Notes: generated by a model not told the origin, from the sequence alone. 64,000 nt of DNA from Falsihalocynthiibacter sp042445055 (GCF_042445055.1 NZ_CP170339.1:1-64000), one strand, 5' to 3'; numbered from the stretch's first letter, positions 45,747 through 54,433 are shown. A program made the numbers and translations.

Positions 45747-46373
45747 ATGAAACGTATTCTTCCTGGCGTTATCGCCATGGCGGCCATTGTCGTTGCCAGC
45801 AACATCCTCGTTCAATACCTGTTCGGGAACTGGCTCACTTGGGGCGCCTTCACCTACCCGCTCGCATTCCTTGTCACCGATATTATGAACCGCGTTTATG
45901 GCGTTGCTGCGGCACGTCGCGTTGTGTTCGTCGGCTTTGTTGTGGGCATCCTTTGCTCGCTGATCGGAAGCCAGATCATCGGTGAATTCGGTCCGCTTGT
46001 TTCGCTCAGGGTCGCTGTTGCCTCTGCGGTTGCCTTCCTTACGGCGCAACTTCTGGATATCTCGATCTTCAACCGTTTCCGCGATGGGAAATGGTGGCGC
46101 GCGCCTTTGGCATCGACTTTGGTCGGATCGGTCGTGGATACCACGCTCTTTTTCACCATTGCCTTCTCCTCGGCGATTACGATTTTCGGTGCCAATGCCG
46201 ACAGCGCAATAAGCTGGGCGTGGGAAAGCGTGCCATTCCTTGGCTTTGGTCCTGTGGTCCCGCTTTGGGTGTCGCTTGCGGTCGCAGATTGGTGTGTAAA
46301 ACTTGCCTTAGCATTAATCGCTCTGGTTCCATTTCGCGTCATTGTCACAAAACTTCATCCAAATGTTGCGTAA
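45747..46373 (+). CDS. Queuosine precursor transporter (YhhQ/VUT family)
   Basis: Inner-membrane importer of 208 aa with about six hydrophobic segments. Family motifs are ASNILVQYLFGNWLTWGAFTYPLAFLVTDIMNRVYG and WWRAPLASTLVGSVVDTTLFF. Members of COG1738 import the queuosine precursors preQ0 or preQ1. The ATG at 45747 is chosen because the frame upstream, open to 45657, runs through the pseudoknot. A preQ1-I-like structure directly upstream fits this function. Confidence 0.9.
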   Translation: MKRILPGVIAMAAIVVASNILVQYLFGNWLTWGAFTYPLAFLVTDIMNRVYGVAAARRVVFVGFVVGILCSLIGSQIIGEFGPLVSLRVAVASAVAFLTAQLLDISIFNRFRDGKWWRAPLASTLVGSVVDTTLFFTIAFSSAITIFGANADSAISWAWESVPFLGFGPVVPLWVSLAVADWCVKLALALIALVPFRVIVTKLHPNVA

Positions 46374-46441
46374 AAAGTTTTGACAATCGCAAAATATGTG
46401 GCAGGCTTCTAAGTATCGAAACAACTTGAAAGGAGGTGCCT

Positions 46442-46513
46442 ATGATTATTGGGAAACAGGAGCAGATGGCGAAGGTCACGAGCGGGGAACTGTTTAGGGG
46501 GCAATCCTTCTAA
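46442..46513 (+). CDS. Candidate 23-codon small ORF with very strong ribosome binding site
   Basis: An ATG at 46442 opens 23 codons ending in TAA (46511-46513), giving a short charged peptide starting MIIGKQEQMAK and ending FRGQSF. It is preceded by AAAGGAGGTG (46429-46438), one of the best Shine-Dalgarno sequences in the window, at 5-base spacing from GGAGG. A TTGACA (46380-46385) upstream could be its -35 element, though no clear -10 is seen. Two hairpins follow, the second an excellent terminator, so the unit looks self-contained at about 200 nt. No function is recognised; the transcript could equally act as an RNA. Confidence 0.5.
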   Translation: MIIGKQEQMAKVTSGELFRGQSF

Positions 46514-46527
46514 GCACGCACCGGCTT

Positions 46528-46545
46528 AGGGGCCCTGTTGCCCCT
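46528..46545 (+). ncRNA. Hairpin 1 of the small transcription unit, followed by an anti-Shine-Dalgarno stretch
   Basis: AGGGGC (46528-46533) pairs with GCCCCT (46540-46545) around CCTGTT. Directly after it, CACCTCC (46551-46557) is perfectly complementary to GGAGGTG (46432-46438) of the small ORF's ribosome site. In addition TCCTT (46505-46509), at the end of the ORF, can pair with AAGGA (46430-46434). Long-range occlusion of translation is possible; it is inferred, not shown. Confidence 0.45.
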
Positions 46546-46569
46546 CTAGCCACCTCCAATTCTCGAGGG

Positions 46570-46607
46570 GAGCTCTAGCGACATCCGCTAGAGCTCTTTC
46601 CGTTTTT
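46570..46607 (+). terminator. Strong intrinsic terminator of the small unit
   Basis: A perfect 11-bp stem, GAGCTCTAGCG (46570-46580) with CGCTAGAGCTC (46586-46596), loop ACATC, is followed by TTTCCGTTTTT. It is the strongest classical terminator seen in the window and isolates the transporter and small ORF from arfB. Confidence 0.88.
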
Positions 46608-46654
46608 ACCCCTCTGTGATACGAAACCCTTATTAAGCTAGGGAAACACCTCGG

Positions 46655-47077
46655 ATGTTGCGGATAAATGATAATATTTCGCTCGCGGATTGGGAGCTCT
46701 CAGAGTCATTTTCCCGAAGCTCCGGACCCGGTGGTCAGAACGTAAACAAGGTCTCTACCGCCGTTGAGTTACGTTTCGAAGCAGCCCGAAGCCCCAATAT
46801 CCCGAGCGACGCAAAGGCCCGCCTGAAACGACTCGCGGGGCGCAAATGGACACTCGATGGCGCGATTATTTTCAGAGTTGAAGATACCCGCAGTCAGGCC
46901 CGCAACAGAGAGATCGCGCGCGAACGTCTGACCGAGCTTATTCTTGCATCACTCGAACGCCCAAAACGCCGCATCAAGACCCGCCCTACATTGGCGAGCA
47001 AACGCCGCCGCGTTGAAGGAAAAGTGCAGCGCGGGCAGGTTAAGGCCCTTCGTGGCCGCGTACGGCCAGACGATTAA
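46655..47077 (+). CDS. arfB: Alternative ribosome-rescue factor ArfB (YaeJ-type peptidyl-tRNA hydrolase)
   Basis: Stop-codon-independent peptidyl-tRNA hydrolase that frees ribosomes stalled at mRNA 3' ends. The product is 140 aa. The GGQ catalytic motif is at residues 26-28 (SSGPGGQNVNKVST). The basic C-terminal tail (RRIKTRPTLASKRRRVEGKVQRGQVKALRGR) is the part that enters the empty mRNA channel. The ribosome site is weak. Its TAA overlaps the pncB stop in a shared TTAA. Confidence 0.92.
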   Translation: MLRINDNISLADWELSESFSRSSGPGGQNVNKVSTAVELRFEAARSPNIPSDAKARLKRLAGRKWTLDGAIIFRVEDTRSQARNREIARERLTELILASLERPKRRIKTRPTLASKRRRVEGKVQRGQVKALRGRVRPDD

Positions 47078-48366
47078 ACCTCGACTTCGATTTCTTCCTG
47101 CTCGCCGACGCCAAACACGCGCTTATAGCGCTCAACCTCCTCGGCAGGGCCCATCGCTTTGGCGGGGTTATCCGATAGTTTTACCGTTGGATGACCATTC
47201 GCGCTGACCGCTTTGCAAACCAACGAGAACGGCGCAAGCCCGTCGCCATCCACCAAGCCGCGGAAATCGTTCGTCAGCAACGTGCCCCAACCGAATGAGA
47301 CACGCACGCGACCCGCGAACTGTGCCTGAAGTTCGATGATTTTCTCGACATCAAGTCCGTCCGAAAAAATCACCAGTTTGCGGGTCGGATCCTCGCCGCG
47401 GTCTTTCCACCATTTGATGGCAATCTCGGCGCCCGTGGCGGGATCACCGCTGTCGATACGTATGCCCGTCCAGCTTGCCAGCCAATCCGGCGCGCCCGCG
47501 AGGAAGCCTTTGGTTCCATATGTATCGGGCAGGATAATGCGCAGGTTGCCCTCGTGCTCTTCGTGCCAATCGGCCAGAACCTTATAGGGCGCAAGGCGCA
47601 GCGCCTCGTCATCCTTGGCAAGCGCGGAGGAAACCATTGGCAGTTCATGCGCATTCGTGCCGATTGCCTCGACTTCGCGGCGCATCGCAATCAGGCAATT
47701 GGACGTACCAACGAATTTCTCGCCCAATCCTTCTTGCATGGCCTGAACACACCAGTCTTGCCACATAAAGGAATGACGGCGACGGGTGCCGAAATCCGCA
47801 ATCCGCAACCCCTCAACGGGCCGCAGGCGTTCGACTTTTTCCCACACTTTGGTCATCGCGCGTGCATAAAGGACCTGAAGCTCGAACCGTCCCATATCGG
47901 CCATCACAGCGCGGCTTCGCAATTCCATCAGGATTGAAAGCGCGGGAACCTCCCAGAGCATTACTTCGGGCCACGTGCCTTCAAACGTAAGCTCATACTG
48001 ACCATCGCGTTTTTCGAGGTGATAGTCAGGCAGACGCAGCTTCTCGAACCACTCCATAAAATCCGAACGGAACATCTGGCGCTTGCCATAGAACATATTA
48101 CCGCGCAGCCATGTGCTTTCACCACGGCTCAGCGACAGGCTACGAATATGATCAAGCTGTTCGCGCAGCTCGCCTTCGTCGATGACATCCGCGAGGCGAA
48201 TATCGGTGCTTCGGTTAATCAGGGAGAACGTAACATTCGCGTTCGGCTCATTCCGAAAGACCGACTGGCACATCAGAAGCTTATAAAAATCCGTGTCGAT
48301 CATAGAGCGGACGATCGGGTCGATCTTCCACTTGTGGTTATAAACGCGCGAAGCAATATCGACCAT
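47074..48366 (-). CDS. pncB: Nicotinate phosphoribosyltransferase
   Basis: Makes nicotinate mononucleotide from nicotinate and PRPP in NAD salvage. The product is 430 aa. Recognisable parts are SMIDTDFYKLLMCQSVF at the N-terminus, the central DFGTRRRHSF with the family's His, and IRIDSGDPATGAEIAIKWW, which binds the PRPP/ring. An AAGGGG site precedes the start. It lies just downstream of pncA on the same strand, so nicotinamide is converted to nicotinate and then NaMN by neighbours. Confidence 0.94.
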   Translation of the reverse strand: MVDIASRVYNHKWKIDPIVRSMIDTDFYKLLMCQSVFRNEPNANVTFSLINRSTDIRLADVIDEGELREQLDHIRSLSLSRGESTWLRGNMFYGKRQMFRSDFMEWFEKLRLPDYHLEKRDGQYELTFEGTWPEVMLWEVPALSILMELRSRAVMADMGRFELQVLYARAMTKVWEKVERLRPVEGLRIADFGTRRRHSFMWQDWCVQAMQEGLGEKFVGTSNCLIAMRREVEAIGTNAHELPMVSSALAKDDEALRLAPYKVLADWHEEHEGNLRIILPDTYGTKGFLAGAPDWLASWTGIRIDSGDPATGAEIAIKWWKDRGEDPTRKLVIFSDGLDVEKIIELQAQFAGRVRVSFGWGTLLTNDFRGLVDGDGLAPFSLVCKAVSANGHPTVKLSDNPAKAMGPAEEVERYKRVFGVGEQEEIEVEV

Positions 48367-48467
48367 CAGAAGGCCCCTTTTGATTTCCTATGGTTTAGGA
48401 CATGCACGAACGGGGCGCAAAGGCGAATTTTACGATTTACACGCAAAACCGCCATTGTTTCACTGTC

Positions 48468-49073
48468 TTAGAGCAGTTTTACGCCATTATCACGCATCGC
48501 ATCCTCGGCGGCGGCCAGCGATCCATCCAGATCAATCGCACGGCAGGCCGAGCGATCAACCTCGACATTCAAGCCAAGCGCAGCGGCGTCCATCGCCGAA
48601 TAGTACACGCAGAAGTCTGTCGCCAGCCCCACCAGCCGCACATGATCCACCCCGCGCGCTGCCAGATATCCAGCAAGTCCTGTCGGTGTTTTGTGGTCGT
48701 TTTCAAAGAAGGCCGAGTAGCTATCGAGGTCAGGGTTCATTCCCTTTCGAATAATCATATCGGCGGCATCAGAATTGAGCGCGCGATGAAATTCTGCACC
48801 GCGCGTGCCCTGAACACAATGATCAGGCCAGAGGACCTGTGGGCCATAGGGCATTTCGATCATATCAAATGGAACTTTACCTTCATGTGACGTGGCAAAC
48901 GACGAGTGCCCAGCGGGATGCCAATCCTGTGTGAAGACGCGCGTTTGAAAGGAACCTAGCATTTCATTGATAAGCGGCACGATCGCGTCACCATCAGAGA
49001 CAGCAAGCCGCCCTTCGGGGCAAAAGTCGTTCTGAACGTCAATAACAATAAGGGCTTCGTTGGCAGGGCGCAT
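48468..49073 (-). CDS. pncA: Nicotinamidase
   Basis: Hydrolyses nicotinamide to nicotinate and ammonia in NAD salvage. The product is 201 aa. Catalytic Asp is in IVIDVQNDFCPEG. The metal-binding segment is DWHPAGHSSFATSH, and the nucleophilic Cys is in GLATDFCVYYSAMDA. The ATG at 49073 has AAAGGAA (49080-49086) upstream; the frame is open to 49136 without such a site. pncB follows after 101 bases. It is divergent from trhO. Confidence 0.94.
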   Translation of the reverse strand: MRPANEALIVIDVQNDFCPEGRLAVSDGDAIVPLINEMLGSFQTRVFTQDWHPAGHSSFATSHEGKVPFDMIEMPYGPQVLWPDHCVQGTRGAEFHRALNSDAADMIIRKGMNPDLDSYSAFFENDHKTPTGLAGYLAARGVDHVRLVGLATDFCVYYSAMDAAALGLNVEVDRSACRAIDLDGSLAAAEDAMRDNGVKLL

Positions 49074-49172
49074 CTCGGGTTCCTTTCGTTTGATAGCTTG
49101 GTATGCCAGCGCGCCCGCCTGCGTCAACCGCTGCACTTGCAGACTCCCTTTTGTGGGCTTATTTAGCGGCCT

Positions 49173-50081
49173 ATGACAGTTGTAGCAGCACTATATCATT
49201 TCACGCGTTTCACCGATCCCGACTCTTTGCGGGCGCCAATTATTGCGCTTTGTGACAAGGAAGGAATAAAGGGTTCGCTTCTCATTGCCCAAGAAGGGAT
49301 CAACGGCACGGTCGCAGGACCGCGTGCCGGAATTGATCGTTTGCTGACGCACCTGCGCTCCCTTCCTGGATGCGCAACGCTTGAGCACAAGGAAAGCCCC
49401 GCATCCGAAATGCCATTCGGTCGAATGAAAGTGCGCCTCAAGAAAGAGATCGTGACAATGGGTCAACCCGACGTTGATCCAACCGCGAACGTCGGAAATT
49501 ATGTTGCGCCCGAAGACTGGAACGACCTCATCACGCAAGACGACGTTGTCGTGATTGATACTCGGAACGACTATGAAGTGGCTATCGGCACGTTCAAAGG
49601 TGCAGTTGATCCAGAGACCAAGAGTTTCGGAGAGTTCCCCGCATGGTGGGAAGCCAACAAAGACCGCTTTCACAACAAGCGTGTCGCGATGTTCTGTACT
49701 GGTGGGATTCGTTGTGAAAAATCAACCAACTACCTTATTGGCCAAGGGGTTGAGGACGTCTATCACCTCAAAGGCGGCATCCTGAAATACCTCGAGGAAG
49801 TCCCACAAGAAGAAAGCACATGGGAAGGCGAATGTTTCGTCTTTGATGGTCGCGTATCCATCGGACATGGGCTTGTCGAAGGGCCGCATCTTCTCTGTCA
49901 TGCTTGCCGCCAACCTATTCTCCCCGAGGATACGAAGCGCCCCGAGTATGAGGACGGCGTGAGTTGTCACCAGTGCTATGACTCAACGTCCGAGGATCGC
50001 AAAGAGCGTTTCCGTGAACGGCAGAAGCAGATCGCCCTATCCGCAGCCCGTGGCGAGAAACACTTTGGAGCGCACAGCTAG
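49173..50081 (+). CDS. trhO: tRNA uridine(34) hydroxylase TrhO (YceA, rhodanese domain)
   Basis: Oxygen-dependent hydroxylase that forms 5-hydroxyuridine at tRNA position 34 on the way to cmo5U. The product is 302 aa. An N-terminal domain (LIAQEGINGTVAGPRAGIDRLL) precedes a rhodanese domain with the essential Cys in MFCTGGIRCEKS. The C-terminal CHACRQP and SCHQCYDS cysteines form a zinc-like cluster typical of the family. It converges with the barrel gene and shares a CTAG stop overlap. Confidence 0.93.
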   Translation: MTVVAALYHFTRFTDPDSLRAPIIALCDKEGIKGSLLIAQEGINGTVAGPRAGIDRLLTHLRSLPGCATLEHKESPASEMPFGRMKVRLKKEIVTMGQPDVDPTANVGNYVAPEDWNDLITQDDVVVIDTRNDYEVAIGTFKGAVDPETKSFGEFPAWWEANKDRFHNKRVAMFCTGGIRCEKSTNYLIGQGVEDVYHLKGGILKYLEEVPQEESTWEGECFVFDGRVSIGHGLVEGPHLLCHACRQPILPEDTKRPEYEDGVSCHQCYDSTSEDRKERFRERQKQIALSAARGEKHFGAHS

Positions 50082-51187
50082 AAGCGCTGTCCCACGTAGA
50101 TGTAATACGTATCGTCCCCAGAACTCGCGCGGACGGCGTCGAATGAGAAATCCATCGGGAATTTCTTGGATAAGCGGACGCGCAGACCTAAACCGCCAGA
50201 TGTTTTAGCCTCGTCCAATGAGAGGCTAGAAAAGTCATGCTTTGCGTCTCCGACTCCGGCAAATAACACATATCCAAAACGGTCATTCAGGCGCCCGCGC
50301 AATTCTGTCTGGAATGACAACAGCGCATTATCCAAAACTGCGCCGAACGGAAACCCACGAAAGCTGTCAACGGATCCCAATCCGCATTTATCAAAGAATG
50401 GAGCGTTATCGTCGACGCTACAGGCCGCAGCGCGGGTAGCGATTACAACGTCATCAAAAATCGTAGTATAGGAATCAAACCTCGCCGTGGCCTTGGTGTA
50501 GTTACGCGTATTTACTGGCGTATCGACCTGACTGTACAAATATTTCACCGCCAAGTGTGAACCACGAGTTGGATAAATCGTGTCATCCCGATAATCCAAT
50601 TGGAACGTCGGCCCAAACTTGAAGATCGTCAAATCAGAGTCTTTGCGCGGTATGGGCGGCAAAAGGCCCGGACCATCGACGGCAATATCACTCTCAATGT
50701 ACGCAAATTCGGCGCCAACCAGAATGTTCGAGGTGAAGCCATATTTCAGGTTCATATCCAGCGCTCTGCCTGTTTGCTCTAGTGGAATACGCGCGCCGTC
50801 AGTCCCATCAACGTAGTAGTCATAGAAGATATCGACTTCACCCAGTGTTAGACCCAAATTCCAACGGTTCTTGTCCCACGCAACATCGCCGGAAATACCG
50901 TAACCGCTACTTCCGTTATCCGTTCTGAACCCGCCAAGACCGAGATAAGAAGAAGCTGACTCTTCGTCCAAATTGAACAAATAACCACCGCCAAGTGCCA
51001 GCCCTGTGCCAAGGGTAGGGTTCTTGATCGGGATCGGGGCAACAACAAATCCGCCCTGACTAAAACCGACGGGTGAATCCGTCCCTTCCATTTTCACGGT
51101 ATCTGTATCCGGAAGCGCCTGCCCATATGCAGCAGTCGAGAGTGCGAACAAAGTTGCAAGAGGCAGAAACAAATTGGAGGATCGCAT
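50078..51187 (-). CDS. BamA/TamA-superfamily outer-membrane beta-barrel protein without POTRA
   Basis: A 369 aa exported protein with a signal peptide ending near AAYGQ and a C-terminal aromatic residue (YYIYVGQRF) as in outer-membrane barrels. Amphipathic strands and the D15/BamA-like TYPTRGSHLAVKYL-type segment (DTIYPTRGSHLAVKYLYSQ) indicate the surface-antigen superfamily. No POTRA repeats fit before the barrel, so it is probably not an assembly factor. A cysteine pair (AACSVDDNAPFFDKCG) lies in a loop. It is downstream of the LacI gene on the same strand. Confidence 0.83.
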   Translation of the reverse strand: MRSSNLFLPLATLFALSTAAYGQALPDTDTVKMEGTDSPVGFSQGGFVVAPIPIKNPTLGTGLALGGGYLFNLDEESASSYLGLGGFRTDNGSSGYGISGDVAWDKNRWNLGLTLGEVDIFYDYYVDGTDGARIPLEQTGRALDMNLKYGFTSNILVGAEFAYIESDIAVDGPGLLPPIPRKDSDLTIFKFGPTFQLDYRDDTIYPTRGSHLAVKYLYSQVDTPVNTRNYTKATARFDSYTTIFDDVVIATRAAACSVDDNAPFFDKCGLGSVDSFRGFPFGAVLDNALLSFQTELRGRLNDRFGYVLFAGVGDAKHDFSSLSLDEAKTSGGLGLRVRLSKKFPMDFSFDAVRASSGDDTYYIYVGQRF

Positions 51188-51261
51188 CGTTTAACTTTCG
51201 TTGGCGCCTGCGGCGGTGTGTCAATTTCTTCAATGTTACTTATACTGATCTGACACCATAA

Positions 51262-52257
51262 TCAAAGCGTGCCAAGCTCAATCTCCGGAACGAAGGTAAC
51301 AGTTTCCGAGGGCTGATCTTCTGGGGAATACAACCGCGCAAGGATCATCTCGGCGGCTCGCTGACCGATTTCGCGGCGCGGCGAGCGTGACGTTGCAATT
51401 TCGCATGGAAGGGCCTCGATAAATCCAAGACCATTGAACCCAACGAGCGCCAATTCCTTAGGAATTTCCAACCCCAATTCAATACAAGCGAACCCGCCAC
51501 CTGCGGCCATGTCGTCGTTGGAATAATAGATACAGTCGAGCGTCGGATGATCGCGTAGAATCTGTTGCGTGAGGTCCTTGCCCAACATCATCGAAGACGA
51601 GGAATTCGATGTTAGAACCTGCTGAAAATGAATACCTTGCGCCTCAAGCTCCTGCTGAAACCCCGCGAGACGCTTTGCCGCCCGTTCATCTACCGCTCCG
51701 ATATATCCGAACACTTTCCGACCTCGAGCGAGCAACGCCCGCGCGATCGCTGCGCCTGCCTCGAAATTCGAGATACCAACACAGCTATCAATCGGATCGC
51801 CATCGGTGTCCATGATCTGTACCACGGGCACCCCACCGCTACGCAAGAGCGCTTGGGTTTCGGACGGTTGATCCACGCCGGCAACAATCAATCCTGCGGG
51901 CCGCCACGAAAGCATCTGGCGAATAGTCTCGTGTTCGCGGGCGGGGTCGTATTCTGTCACGCCGAACACAGGTTGCAGGCCGGTGCCCTCAATCACCTGT
52001 GCGATGCCGCTCAGTACTTCGGGAAAAACAACGTTAGACATCGACGGGACAATCACACCAATCAGATTCGACGACTGATTGGACAGCGACATAGCGAGCG
52101 GATTTCCAACGTAACCCAACTCTTTCGCAGCATTTCTAACCTTCTCAAGGCTTTTCTTGGATACGCCTTTTTCGCCGCGAAGAGCGCGCGATGCGGTCAT
52201 TTTGCTTACGCCTGCTTGCTCTGCAACATCGACGAGCGTTGGTTTTCCCTGCCCCAA
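51262..52257 (-). CDS. LacI-family transcriptional repressor (paralogue 2) of the acid-sugar locus
   Basis: Repressor of 331 aa with helix-turn-helix LVDVAEQAGVSKMTASRALR, hinge helix LAMSLSNQ and a periplasmic-binding-protein-like effector domain. The start is a TTG at 52257 with GGAGG (52263-52267) 5 bases upstream. It is divergent from otnK, and an operator with matching symmetry lies at 52300-52315, so it probably controls otnK-otnI and itself. The core is closely related to the LacI protein at 9319-10359, for example MLSWRPAGLIVAG here against MLSWRPSGVIIAG there. Confidence 0.9.
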   Translation of the reverse strand: MGQGKPTLVDVAEQAGVSKMTASRALRGEKGVSKKSLEKVRNAAKELGYVGNPLAMSLSNQSSNLIGVIVPSMSNVVFPEVLSGIAQVIEGTGLQPVFGVTEYDPAREHETIRQMLSWRPAGLIVAGVDQPSETQALLRSGGVPVVQIMDTDGDPIDSCVGISNFEAGAAIARALLARGRKVFGYIGAVDERAAKRLAGFQQELEAQGIHFQQVLTSNSSSSMMLGKDLTQQILRDHPTLDCIYYSNDDMAAGGGFACIELGLEIPKELALVGFNGLGFIEALPCEIATSRSPRREIGQRAAEMILARLYSPEDQPSETVTFVPEIELGTL

Positions 52258-52273
52258 TATGGCCTCCGAACTC

Positions 52274-52315
52274 TTGACTTGTCCCGTTGAGCGCGACTAT
52301 TGGTACCGATACCAA
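52274..52315 (+). promoter_or_regulatory. otnK promoter with LacI-type operator (TTGGTAcCGaTACCAA)
   Basis: TTGACT (52274-52279) can serve as a -35 with a weak TATTGG -10 about 18 bases on. Overlapping that -10 is a 16-base palindrome (52300-52315) with perfect TTGGTA/TACCAA arms and a central CG step, the hallmark of LacI-family operators. Bound repressor would block polymerase. The palindrome is directly visible; assigning it to the adjacent LacI gene is inference from position and symmetry. Confidence 0.6.
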
Positions 52316-52393
52316 AAATCGCCACTTACACGCAACTACCATGTCCATATCACGAATTTGGGCACCAGACTCTATCAGAAATCGGAGACAAGA

Positions 52394-53677
52394 ATGAGCG
52401 TTGTTCTAGGATGCATTGCCGACGACTTTACAGGCGCTACTGATCTGGCGGGCCTTCTTGCCCGCAGTGGTGTGAAAGTGTCGCTGCGCATGGGGCTTCC
52501 GACCGAAGACCCAGAAACCTGTGAAACCGCAGCGTTCGAAGTGATCGCGCTCAAATCCCGCACGGCACCAGTGGCAGACGCAGTTGCCGAAACGCGCGCC
52601 GCATTGGATTGGTTAAGACGCGCAGGGGCGAAACGGTTTTTCTGGAAGTATTGCTCAACATTCGACAGCACGGCCGAAGGGAATATCGGACCAGTTGCTG
52701 AAGCTCTGATGAAAGATATCGGCACCGATCAGACTATCTATTGCCCCGCGTTTCCCGAGAACGGGCGGAGTATTTTCATGGGCAACCTGTTTGTGGGCGA
52801 ACTCCCCCTCTCCGAAAGTCCGATGAAGGATCACCCCCTTACCCCGATGCGCGACAGCAACTTGATGCGCCTGCTAGCGCCGCAAGTGAACGGACAAGTT
52901 GGGCTCGCCAATCGCCTGTGTGTTGCGGAGGGAGCGGATGCGCTCAAAGCCCGTCTTGCGGAGTTGACCAAACAAGGTGTTGCCCATGTGGTCGTAGATG
53001 CCGTTGCGAACGAAGACCTCTACACGATCGCCGAAGCCTGTCGCGATATGCCACTTATGACGGGCGGAAGTGCGGTGGCGATGCCCCTTCCTGATCTTTA
53101 TCTTGCGGATGGAACGCTTTCACCTGATGCGGAAAAAGCTGTCACGCCGGACCTCCCAGAGGGTGCGATTATCCTCTCTGGCAGCTGCTCCAAGATGACC
53201 CGCGCCCAAGTTTCCGAATGCTTGAAATCTGTGTCGGGGTACAAACTTGACCCAATCACCTTGAGCAAAGAAGGCGTACAATCCGCGCGCGATTGGCTCG
53301 CTTCGCAAGACCCACGCTCGAGCAAAATCATTTACGCCACCACCGATCCCGAAGGAGTGCGCGCCGCGCAAGAGACACTCGGAACGACCAAAGCGGGCGA
53401 ACTGGTAGAGGCCGCGCTTGCTCAGCTTGCTGTCGATGCGCGCGATGCAGGAACCCGCAGATTTGTCGTTGCAGGCGGCGAAACATCTGGCGCGGTCACC
53501 AAATCGCTAAACGTCACGCGCATGACCATCGGCAAGGAAATCGCACCAGGCGTCCCATGGACATTCTGTGAAAGCGGTGGCGCGGTTATCGCTCTGACGC
53601 TAAAGTCAGGGAACTTTGGCACCGAGACATTCTTCGCCGACGCGCTGACATCCTTGGAGGAAAGCTCCCCGCAATGA
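52394..53677 (+). CDS. otnK: Four-carbon acid-sugar (3-oxo-tetronate) kinase family protein
   Basis: DUF1537-family kinase, which phosphorylates 3-oxo-tetronates or related acid sugars with ATP. The product is 427 aa. The N-terminal VLGCIADDFTGATDLAGLLAR is the substrate-domain signature and the C-terminal VVAGGETSGAVTK is the nucleotide-domain signature. The ATG at 52394 has a GGAG site 5-6 bases upstream; the frame is open to 52157, overlapping the divergent LacI gene. It ends in an ATGA overlap with otnI. The exact substrate (3-oxo-tetronate, 3-oxo-isoapionate or another) is not determined. Confidence 0.9.
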   Translation: MSVVLGCIADDFTGATDLAGLLARSGVKVSLRMGLPTEDPETCETAAFEVIALKSRTAPVADAVAETRAALDWLRRAGAKRFFWKYCSTFDSTAEGNIGPVAEALMKDIGTDQTIYCPAFPENGRSIFMGNLFVGELPLSESPMKDHPLTPMRDSNLMRLLAPQVNGQVGLANRLCVAEGADALKARLAELTKQGVAHVVVDAVANEDLYTIAEACRDMPLMTGGSAVAMPLPDLYLADGTLSPDAEKAVTPDLPEGAIILSGSCSKMTRAQVSECLKSVSGYKLDPITLSKEGVQSARDWLASQDPRSSKIIYATTDPEGVRAAQETLGTTKAGELVEAALAQLAVDARDAGTRRFVVAGGETSGAVTKSLNVTRMTIGKEIAPGVPWTFCESGGAVIALTLKSGNFGTETFFADALTSLEESSPQ

Positions 53678-54432
53678 TCCCCATCTCTGCAAACCTCGGA
53701 TTTCTCTGGCAACACCTCACTCTCCCCGAGGCCATCCATGCCGCCCACAAGGCAGGGTTTGAAGCGGTGGAATGCCATTGGCCCTATGACACGCCCCCAG
53801 AACAGGTGAACGATGCCCTGCGCGAAACGGGGATGAAAATGCTGGGCCTAAATACCGTCAAAGGTGAAGGTGAAAACGGGCTTTTGGCGCTTCCTGAAAA
53901 GGTTGAACAAGCGCGTGCGGCGATTGATCAGGCGCTTTCCTATGCACAGAAAATTGGCGCGGGAAAAGTACATGCCATGGCCGGTATCGCCTCAGGGGCA
54001 CAGGCGCAGCAGTGTTATATCGAGAACCTTGAATATGCGTGCGAGCGTGCCGCGCCGCTTGGAATTGAAGTGCTGATCGAACCGCTGAACCATTTTGATG
54101 CTCCGAATTACTTCCTTCAGACGACCTCACAGGCCCGTGAAATAATTCGGTCCGTAGCGGCCTCGAACCTCAAGCTCATGTTCGATTGTTATCATGTTCA
54201 GATCATGGAGGGCGACATTTGCCGACGCCTCACTGATTTGCTGCCTATCATCGGCCATGTTCAAGTTGCATCGGTGCCGAAACGGGCAGAGCCGGATCAG
54301 GGCGAGTTACAGCTTTCGTATGTCTACGACCACCTCAAGGCAATCGGATACTCGGGCGCGATTGGCGCGGAGTATCGCCCATCCACAACCGAGGGGGCAG
54401 GACTTGGCTGGCTTGCGAAACTGCGCGGTTAA
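53674..54432 (+). CDS. otnI: 2-oxo-tetronate / hydroxypyruvate isomerase family protein
   Basis: Xylose-isomerase-like TIM barrel of 252 aa, close to Hyi and OtnI. Key segments are SANLGFLWQHLTLPEAIHAAHKAGFEAVE at the start, VLIEPLNHFDAPNYFL with a metal-ligand Glu, LMFDCYHVQIMEGD, and GAEYRP near the end. With OtnK next to it, an isomerase role between 2-oxo- and 3-oxo-tetronates fits. It starts in the otnK stop (ATGA) and is one base from the convergent rhodanese gene. Confidence 0.88.
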   Translation: MIPISANLGFLWQHLTLPEAIHAAHKAGFEAVECHWPYDTPPEQVNDALRETGMKMLGLNTVKGEGENGLLALPEKVEQARAAIDQALSYAQKIGAGKVHAMAGIASGAQAQQCYIENLEYACERAAPLGIEVLIEPLNHFDAPNYFLQTTSQAREIIRSVAASNLKLMFDCYHVQIMEGDICRRLTDLLPIIGHVQVASVPKRAEPDQGELQLSYVYDHLKAIGYSGAIGAEYRPSTTEGAGLGWLAKLRG

Positions 54433-54433
54433 A

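Noticed and set aside
46442..46607. tmRNA or 6S RNA at the small unit
   Set aside because: There are no tRNA-like ends or long 6S-type stem, and the peptide does not resemble the usual Ala-rich tag.
51188..51261. Gap between LacI gene and barrel gene as a regulatory region
   Set aside because: No clear promoter, palindrome or stem-loop was found in these 74 bases.
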